Assembly (NCBI GenBank): GCA_964344335.1
Contig: CAYFMW010000001.1
Span: forward strand, 62,001-126,000
Length of the DNA: 64,000 nucleotides
Reading direction: 5' to 3'
DNA from: RUG11894 sp964344335
Lineage (GTDB): Bacteria; Bacillota; Clostridia; Peptostreptococcales; Anaerovoracaceae
The notes under the pieces are model-generated. The model searched no databases. It was not told the DNA's origin and was given only the letters and a program-made list of their open reading frames with translations. Positions 58,498-64,000 of this stretch are shown here, piece after piece (position 1 is the stretch's first letter; each line of letters starts with the position of its first letter). Made by a program: the position numbers and the translations under genes.

Positions 58498-59742
58498 ATG
58501 AAGAAAATTCTTACTTTGATGTTGATAGCGGCGATGATGTTTTCGGTAGCTTGCAAAAAGAACGAAAGCGCCGATCCCGAAGTGCCGGACAACAATAATG
58601 GCGAAGTCATTTCCGATGTCGGCGAGCCGAACGGCGATACTAATAATCAGACGCCTGCGGACAATCCTCCGCTGCCGGAGCCGGATGATACTCAAACACC
58701 GGGCGCGGAAGAGCCCGGCAAGATATTGCCGTTTTCCATGCCTTACGACTACGGCGATAGTATCCTGGTTGCTCGCGACGAGGCGGAGCTTCGCACTTTG
58801 CGCTGGGCTGCGGCCGCTGCGCGTCAGGCCGCCTACAATAGGGACTATTATCCCTGCGAAATCGAAATAATCTCGATTGATTCCCTAAACCTGGGTATGG
58901 CGGCCCAGGACGGAGAGATGGTCGAGATGTACAGGGTTTCGTATGTCATGAGCTACAACTTTATGATGTACGGCGAAATTGAGGGCTACGAGGTTACGGG
59001 TCGAGGATACATCCCGAACGATCCTTCCACCGAGGCCCTGCTTGTTCTGTATTTCAACGAGTATAAAGGACAAAGATATGCAGTTATGGCAGGCTGCTTT
59101 AGCGAGGCGGATGCTTTGGAGGCGGCTCTTTCCGTAGGCGACGACGACCCGCTCTCTCCCTACCGTAAACTCGCCGGCGAGGTGATGGAGGAGACCCGAA
59201 GCCTCGTTGAAAACTCGATTAACGCTGACTATGGCCCGGACAGATGGAATAACAACGAACTTATAGACGAGAGAATCGGTCTTCGCGTAATAGGTTACGA
59301 CACGGTCTTCGGCCCCGGCAGTCTGGATAATTTGGATTCTCTGGGCATCGGCTACCGCGAGGAGACTCACTATCTACCCGGACACGGAACTTGCGATGCC
59401 TGGATGGGCTTTGCCTATCCCACGCTCGACGGTTCATCGTATTTTACAGGTCTAAGCGGCAATCAGGTTCTGTTGAGCGTGCATACAAATAACCCCGAAA
59501 TTGAAACCCCGCAGGGGGTTCATGTCGGCTCCACCGACGCCGAGCTTTTGGCAAAATATCCCGAGGCCGAGGCCGGTAGCCCGCCGAACCTGTACGGCAT
59601 TGGAGATAATTTCTATTTTTACTGCCCCAGCTCTATCGACTACGAAGGCGAGGAAGAATGGAGATACAACGGCCCAACCCTGCTCTTCGAGATGGAGGGG
59701 AATACAGTGGTCGGAATATCGGCGTATATGTTGATGGATTAG
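58498..59742 (+). CDS. Predicted lipoprotein of unknown function
   Basis: The 414-residue protein has a lipoprotein signal (ILTLMLIAAMMFSVAC, Cys19), an Asp/Asn/Pro-rich linker (residues about 22-75) and a larger folded part. The C-terminal region holds TPQGVHVGSTDAELLAKYPEAE, shared in style with TPEGAYIGCSKAQVEELYGKGE of the lipoprotein at 16858. No known domain is recognised. AAGGAGGTG lies 6 bases upstream. It should be anchored outside the cell membrane. Confidence 0.75.
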   Translation: MKKILTLMLIAAMMFSVACKKNESADPEVPDNNNGEVISDVGEPNGDTNNQTPADNPPLPEPDDTQTPGAEEPGKILPFSMPYDYGDSILVARDEAELRTLRWAAAAARQAAYNRDYYPCEIEIISIDSLNLGMAAQDGEMVEMYRVSYVMSYNFMMYGEIEGYEVTGRGYIPNDPSTEALLVLYFNEYKGQRYAVMAGCFSEADALEAALSVGDDDPLSPYRKLAGEVMEETRSLVENSINADYGPDRWNNNELIDERIGLRVIGYDTVFGPGSLDNLDSLGIGYREETHYLPGHGTCDAWMGFAYPTLDGSSYFTGLSGNQVLLSVHTNNPEIETPQGVHVGSTDAELLAKYPEAEAGSPPNLYGIGDNFYFYCPSSIDYEGEEEWRYNGPTLLFEMEGNTVVGISAYMLMD

Positions 59743-59773
59743 CTGCGCCGCGCAGCATTAAGCTTCGGGGCGA

Positions 59774-59791
59774 GGGCGCGCCGCGCCTTTT
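59774..59791 (+). terminator. Weak GC-rich hairpin before the MFS gene
   Basis: GGCG pairs with CGCC across CGCCG, followed by TTTT. It could end transcription of the lipoprotein gene. Confidence 0.35.
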
Positions 59792-59839
59792 CAATAATAG
59801 TTGGCAATATTTTTTGAGGCATCTAAAAAGGAGTAGCAT

Positions 59840-61171
59840 ATGAAGCTCAACAACAAGCGGACCGTTCTGGTAGGTCTCGCATTCCTCTCGATCTGCGCGT
59901 TTTGGCAGATGTACGACAATGTAATCCCCCTGATACTGACGCGGACATTTCATCTCAACGAGACCCTCTCCGGCGTGATAATGGCGGCGGATAATGTGCT
60001 GGCTCTGTTCTTGCTGCCTTTCTTCGGCAGTCTTTCGGACAGGACCGAGACCCGCATCGGAAAGCGCATGCCTTTTATCCTCTTCGGAACGGGCTGCGCA
60101 GTCGTGCTGCTCAATATCCTGCCGATTATCGACAACAGCTATGCGAGCGAGCCTTCGACTTTTAAGCTGGTTTCGTTCGTAATAACGCTGGGGCTTCTGC
60201 TTTTGGCGATGGGAATATATCGTTCTCCTGCGGTTGCGCTCATGCCGGATGTAACCCCGAAGCCCCTGCGCTCCAAAGCCAACGCGATAATAAACCTGAT
60301 GGGTGCAGTAGGAGGGATTATTTATCTTGCGGTCGCGGCGGCACTCTATCCTGCAGCTAAGACCTCCGTTGCCGAGCATGTCGATTACAGGCCGCTGTTC
60401 ATGATTGTGTCGGCCATAATGTTCGTCGCGGTGGGCATACTCTTCCTGACAATCAAGGAGCCGAAGTTAGTGGCCGAGAACTTGGCATTGGAGGAGCAAA
60501 ATCCCGAGTGGAATCTTGCCACCGCAGATGAGAGCGGAGAGGAAGTGCTTTCTCCGGAGGTTAAAAAGAGCCTCGGATTTTTACTCGCCTCGATTGCGCT
60601 GTGGTTTATGGGCTATAACGGCGTAACAACCTGGTTTACGACCTATGTCGCCGAAGTGATGGGTCAGGGGCTGGGCGGAGCTTCCAAGTGCCTCCTGATT
60701 GCGACGGCCGGGGCGATAATATCCTATATACCCATAGGCATACTCGCCTCGAATATCGGAAGAAAACGCTCGATTCAGTTCGGAATAATCCTGCTCGCAA
60801 GCTGCTTCGGGCTGGGTTATGTACTGACGACGCGCTTTAATCAAATAAACCTGATAATGTTTATCGTCTTTGCACTCGTCGGACTCGCCTGGGCGGCGAT
60901 AAATGTAAACTCTCTACCTATGGTCGTCGAGATGTGCAAGGGTTCGGATATCGGCAAGTTTACAGGATACTATTACACGGCATCCATGGCCGCTCAGATT
61001 TTGACCCCCGTAATCTCCGGAACTCTGATGCGCCAGATCGATTACAGGATTCTCTTCCCCTACGCCGCGTTCTTTGTCGCTTTGAGCTTTATAACTATGC
61101 TCTTCGTGCATCACGGGGACAACAAGGTTGCGCCGGCTCAGGGATTGGAAGCTTTCGAGGAAATGGATTAG
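59840..61171 (+). CDS. MFS transporter, SLC45-like
   Basis: The 443-residue carrier has twelve hydrophobic segments and the early motif DNVIPLILTRTF followed by FFGSLSDRTETRIGKRMPFIL, the loop 2-3 motif of the sugar-transporter-like SLC45/GPH group. Its central loop (about residues 213-235) is hydrophilic. The substrate is unknown; sugars or glycosides are common in related carriers. AAGGAG is 8 bases before the ATG. It is followed by a glycerophosphodiesterase gene. Confidence 0.85.
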   Translation: MKLNNKRTVLVGLAFLSICAFWQMYDNVIPLILTRTFHLNETLSGVIMAADNVLALFLLPFFGSLSDRTETRIGKRMPFILFGTGCAVVLLNILPIIDNSYASEPSTFKLVSFVITLGLLLLAMGIYRSPAVALMPDVTPKPLRSKANAIINLMGAVGGIIYLAVAAALYPAAKTSVAEHVDYRPLFMIVSAIMFVAVGILFLTIKEPKLVAENLALEEQNPEWNLATADESGEEVLSPEVKKSLGFLLASIALWFMGYNGVTTWFTTYVAEVMGQGLGGASKCLLIATAGAIISYIPIGILASNIGRKRSIQFGIILLASCFGLGYVLTTRFNQINLIMFIVFALVGLAWAAINVNSLPMVVEMCKGSDIGKFTGYYYTASMAAQILTPVISGTLMRQIDYRILFPYAAFFVALSFITMLFVHHGDNKVAPAQGLEAFEEMD

Positions 61172-61211
61172 AGGCGCGCGGGCGCAGTAGTCAAAAAAGG
61201 TCGTATTTTAA

Positions 61212-62039
61212 ATGATTAAATACATACTCATAGCTATAATTGCTCTGATTGCGCTCGGGGCGCTGCTTCTGTTTTTGCTGTCCGGGCGGCGCGAACACCC
61301 CGCATGGAAGGTTCTCGGCAGCTACAGATACGCTCACCGCGGCTTTCACTATAAGCCCAGGGTGCCGGAGAATTCCATGGCCGCCTTCCGGCTCGCCGTC
61401 GAGCGCGGCTGGGGCGCGGAGCTCGATGTTCATATCCTTAAGGACGGAAAGCTCGCGGTCTTTCACGATTCGGAGCTGGAGAGGTGCACGGGCGCGAGCG
61501 GGATAATCGAGGAGCTCGACAGCGAGCAGCTCAAAGAGCTCCGGCTGGAGGGTACGGATGAGCATGTGCCCATGCTCGAGGAGGTATTGGAGCTCTTTGA
61601 GGGCAAGGCGCCCTTGATTATAGAACTTAAGACTTACAAGGGGAACCATGCGCGCCTTGCGAAGGCGGCCGGCGAACTCTTAGACGAATACAAGGGAGAT
61701 TTCTGCGTGGAATCCTTCGACCCCAGAGCCCTGGCATATCTTAGAGGGCATAGGCCGAATATATGCCGCGGCCAGCTTTCCATGGGCTTTACCGAGGACA
61801 ACTGCGAGCTTTCGGCTCCCACTCGTTTCCTGTTGCGCAATCTGCTGTTGAATGTAATCGCCAGGCCCGACTTTATAGCCTACGAATTCGAGTCGCGCGA
61901 CAAGTTTTGCCTGCGGCTCGCCACGAGGATTTTAGGGCTTCGGGAAGTAAGCTGGACCATCCGAAGCCGCGAGGATATGGATACCTGCGAGCGCGAAGGC
62001 CGCTTGGTGATATTTGAGAATTTTGACCCGGAGGTTTAG
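61212..62039 (+). CDS. Glycerophosphodiester phosphodiesterase, membrane-anchored
   Basis: The 275-residue enzyme has an N-terminal membrane segment (residues 3-21, YILIAIIALIALGALLLFLL) and a GDPD TIM barrel with the catalytic HRG (YAHRGFHYKPRVPENSMAAF), acid pair E-x-D (GAELDVHILKDG) and second His in LAVFHDSELERCTG. It splits glycerophosphodiesters into glycerol 3-phosphate and an alcohol, probably at the membrane face. GGAGG-like spacing is weak (AAAAGG). The ggt gene starts 10 bases later. Confidence 0.9.
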   Translation: MIKYILIAIIALIALGALLLFLLSGRREHPAWKVLGSYRYAHRGFHYKPRVPENSMAAFRLAVERGWGAELDVHILKDGKLAVFHDSELERCTGASGIIEELDSEQLKELRLEGTDEHVPMLEEVLELFEGKAPLIIELKTYKGNHARLAKAAGELLDEYKGDFCVESFDPRALAYLRGHRPNICRGQLSMGFTEDNCELSAPTRFLLRNLLLNVIARPDFIAYEFESRDKFCLRLATRILGLREVSWTIRSREDMDTCEREGRLVIFENFDPEV

Positions 62040-62049
62040 AAGAGATAGA

Positions 62050-63723
62050 ATGGCAACGAATTTCAGGTCCTTCGATAAGGACGGAAGGATGATAAGAGGC
62101 CCCAGAAGCTGCGAAGGCAGCCGTGGCATGGTTTCCTCGGGCAGGGCCGAGGCTTCGGAGATAGGAAGAGACATTTTAGCAGCCGGCGGAAACGCCGTGG
62201 ACGCCGCCGTCGCGGCGGCATTTGCGCTTGGAGTCTGCGAGCCCAACGCTTCCGGGATAGGGGGCGGGGGCTTTATGCTTATAAGGGACGCGCAGGGCAA
62301 CTGCACTTTTATAGATTATCGCGAGAAGGCGCCGATGGCTGCGAAGCCGGATATGTATACCCCTGTGGGTCCGGGCGAGCGCAATTCTGCAGGGCCGCCG
62401 AATGTACCTTTCGATGTGAGGCTGAGAAATATCTACGGCGGGATGTCGGTCGCGGTGCCGGGGAATGTGGCGGGTCTGCTCTATGCGCTGGAAAACTACG
62501 GCACTATGAGCCCCCCGCAGGTAATCCTCCCCGCCGCCCGCCTCGCTCGCAGCGGCTTTGTCGTAACTCCCATGCTCCACAAGGATATGCTTAAACATCG
62601 CGAGCAGTTCGTGCGCTTTTCGGCCGCGGGGGAGATTTATCTAAAAGACGGAGAACCCTGGCCGGTGGGTTCAATTATAAATAACCCGGATCTGGCCGAT
62701 ACTCTCGAATCTATCGCGGCTGGCGGGACGGACGCCTTTTACAAGGGCGAAATCGCCCGGAAGATTGTCGATGCCTGCGCCGAAAGCGAAGGCATTATAA
62801 CTCTCGAGGACCTCGCAAATTACCGGGTGCGCCTGCTCGAGCCGCTTCGTTCGACTTACCGCGGCATGGAGTTAATTTCCTCGCCTCCACCTTCCTCGGG
62901 AGGGACTCATATAATTCAGATTCTTAACCTGCTGGAGAATTTCGACATTGCGAGTCTCCGGATTAACGGCACGGAGTACATTCACCTCTTCTCGGAAATT
63001 TTCAAGATATGCTATGCGGACAGGACGCGCTACATGGGCGATCCGAATTTCGTCGATCTGCCGCTTGAGGGGCTTCTTTCCAAGGATTATTCCCGAGAAC
63101 TCGCCTCGCGCATAAACCTCACAAAGTCCATGGAGCCCGCTTCCGGAAATCCATTCAAATACGAGAGCCCCTCGACAACGCATCTTTCGATAGCCGACAG
63201 AGAGGGCAATCTGGTCTCGCTTACGCAGACCATAAATCATTTCTTCGGGTCCTGCCTGGTTCCGCCGGGCACGGGCTTTATCCTCAACAACCAGATGGAC
63301 GACTTTTCTATGGATCCCGAGTCCGCAAACGCGGCGGCGGGCGGAAAGGTGCCGCTCTCGTGCATGTCGCCGACTTTCCTTTTGCGTGATGGCAAGCCTT
63401 TCGCGGTGCTCGGAAGCCCCGGCGGGACGCGCATAATTTCTTCTGTGGTTCAGGTAATTTCCAAGCTGGCGGATCACGGAATGGACATCGACAGCGCTAT
63501 ATCCTCGCCGCGCTTCGGCGACGACGATACGAATAAGATTATCTACGAGAGCCGAATATTCGAGGAGACGATCGAGGAGCTCGAGGCCATGGGGCATCCC
63601 GTCAAGTCCTTTCCTGAATGGGACCGGGTTATGGGTGCGGTTAACGCCGTGGTATATCTGCCCGACGGCAGGCTCAAAGGTGCCGCCGATCCGCGCCGCG
63701 ACGGCCTTGCTATGGGGATATAG
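62050..63723 (+). CDS. ggt: Gamma-glutamyltransferase
   Basis: The 557-residue N-terminal-nucleophile hydrolase is made as a precursor that cleaves itself before Thr376 in STTHLSIADREGNLVSLTQTINHFFGS. The conserved start SSGRAEASEIGRDILAAGGNAVDAAVAAAFALGVCEPNASGIGGGGFML and the LGSPGGTRIISSVVQVI end are typical. It transfers or hydrolyses gamma-glutamyl groups such as those of glutathione. No signal peptide is visible, so it may act in the cytoplasm, unlike many GGTs. The start at 62050 is preferred over ATG at 62014, which lies inside the previous gene. Confidence 0.92.
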   Translation: MATNFRSFDKDGRMIRGPRSCEGSRGMVSSGRAEASEIGRDILAAGGNAVDAAVAAAFALGVCEPNASGIGGGGFMLIRDAQGNCTFIDYREKAPMAAKPDMYTPVGPGERNSAGPPNVPFDVRLRNIYGGMSVAVPGNVAGLLYALENYGTMSPPQVILPAARLARSGFVVTPMLHKDMLKHREQFVRFSAAGEIYLKDGEPWPVGSIINNPDLADTLESIAAGGTDAFYKGEIARKIVDACAESEGIITLEDLANYRVRLLEPLRSTYRGMELISSPPPSSGGTHIIQILNLLENFDIASLRINGTEYIHLFSEIFKICYADRTRYMGDPNFVDLPLEGLLSKDYSRELASRINLTKSMEPASGNPFKYESPSTTHLSIADREGNLVSLTQTINHFFGSCLVPPGTGFILNNQMDDFSMDPESANAAAGGKVPLSCMSPTFLLRDGKPFAVLGSPGGTRIISSVVQVISKLADHGMDIDSAISSPRFGDDDTNKIIYESRIFEETIEELEAMGHPVKSFPEWDRVMGAVNAVVYLPDGRLKGAADPRRDGLAMGI

Positions 63724-63846
63724 AACTTTTGTCTTTCCGGAACTATATTTGTTAAATTTGAATTTCAATTTTATTTCGCGTGCATAAGCATCTTTATTTG
63801 TAGTACAATATTCTGGGTATATGTTTATTGTTACGGAGGAATTTCT

Positions 63847-64000
63847 ATGAACAAAGCAGCGGCAGCGAAAAAAATAGCGGCATTTCTGCTGGCTTTGTCG
63901 TTCGCCCTTACGACCACTCTCCTGAGTTCCTGCAAGTTTACGGAGACTGTTACAATCGACCAGCCCAAGCTCGGAGGGACTATCCCCAAGGTCGGGGAGA
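63847..64000 (+). CDS. Start of a predicted lipoprotein (3' partial)
   Basis: The visible 51 residues begin NKAAAAKKIAAFLLALSFALTTTLLSSC, a lipoprotein signal with lipobox LSSC, then KFTETVTIDQPKLGGTIPK. The gene runs off the window. ACGGAGG lies 7 bases before the ATG. The function cannot be told. Confidence 0.75.
   Translation, partial: MNKAAAAKKIAAFLLALSFALTTTLLSSCKFTETVTIDQPKLGGTIPKVGE

Noticed and set aside
59742..59756. GCTGCG/CGCAGC palindrome as terminator
   Set aside because: It begins at the stop codon and has no T-run after it.
1..64000. CRISPR arrays, tRNA or rRNA genes, IS elements
   Set aside because: No regularly spaced repeats, cloverleaf genes, rRNA-like stretches or transposase frames were seen on either strand.

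Overview
The window looks like a scaffold from an anaerobic, amino-acid-fermenting member of the Clostridia. Codon use is balanced, Shine-Dalgarno sites are strong, there are no respiratory genes, and oxygen defence rests on a flavodiiron protein. The gene content would fit the Peptostreptococcales/Anaerovoracaceae area, but that placement is inference. Three runs of exactly 100 N (24481-24580, 48717-48816, 50647-50746) show a draft assembly. No rRNA, tRNA, IS element, phage or CRISPR array was seen.

Layout. 1-2.2 kb: end of a large surface-type protein, then a hicA/hicB toxin-antitoxin pair. 2.3-8.2 kb: flavodiiron-rubredoxin protein, asnS, an EF-G-like GTPase and an AEC transporter. 8.4-15.2 kb: citC, then a minus-strand operon glmS-glmL-glmE-mal (glutamate mutase plus methylaspartate ammonia-lyase) divergent from a GntR regulator. 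15.2-24.9 kb: accessory stretch with gene remnants, a thiol peroxidase, lipoproteins, a transglutaminase-like protein, an acyl-carrier/MBOAT/SGNH cell-surface acylation operon and a frameshifted small gene. 24.9-32.6 kb: CofE-like protein, P-loop ATPase, four-subunit 2-oxoacid:ferredoxin oxidoreductase, branched-chain aminotransferase, phosphate butyryltransferase, butyrate kinase. 32.6-36.7 kb: minus-strand citD-citE-citF plus a two-subunit fumarase-type hydratase. 36.9-52.2 kb: housekeeping run (P-loop protein, radA, two-component system, carD, PIN/TRAM protein, ispDF, proS, ppiB, cysS, mrnC, MFS, thyA, rlmB, folA). 52.2-56.1 kb: B12-dependent methionine synthase, its separate activation protein and metF. 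56.2-57.3 kb: rplM-rpsI with a structured leader. 57.4-58.3 kb: two tandem genes with in-frame TGA codons. 58.5 kb to end: lipoprotein, MFS transporter, glycerophosphodiesterase, gamma-glutamyltransferase and the start of another lipoprotein.

How the genes fit together. glmSLE, mal, the fumarase-type hydratase and the citrate-lyase-type CitDEF with CitC together match every step of the methylaspartate (mesaconate) route of glutamate fermentation: glutamate, methylaspartate, mesaconate, citramalate, then acetate plus pyruvate. The second catabolic block (IlvE, VOR-type oxidoreductase, Ptb, Buk) would convert branched-chain amino acids to branched acyl-CoA and then to acid plus ATP.

Most striking signal. 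At 57461-57751 and 57841-58251 lie two tandem paralogous genes, each interrupted by a TGA inside the same Cys-x-x-TGA-Gly-Gly motif. Protein similarity continues in frame past the TGA, and each TGA is followed at the same distance by the same 7-bp stem with a GGTCT or AGGTT loop, which matches a bacterial SECIS. These are very probably selenoproteins. The second carries an N-terminal membrane or export segment, so one paralog appears cytoplasmic and the other membrane-anchored or exported.
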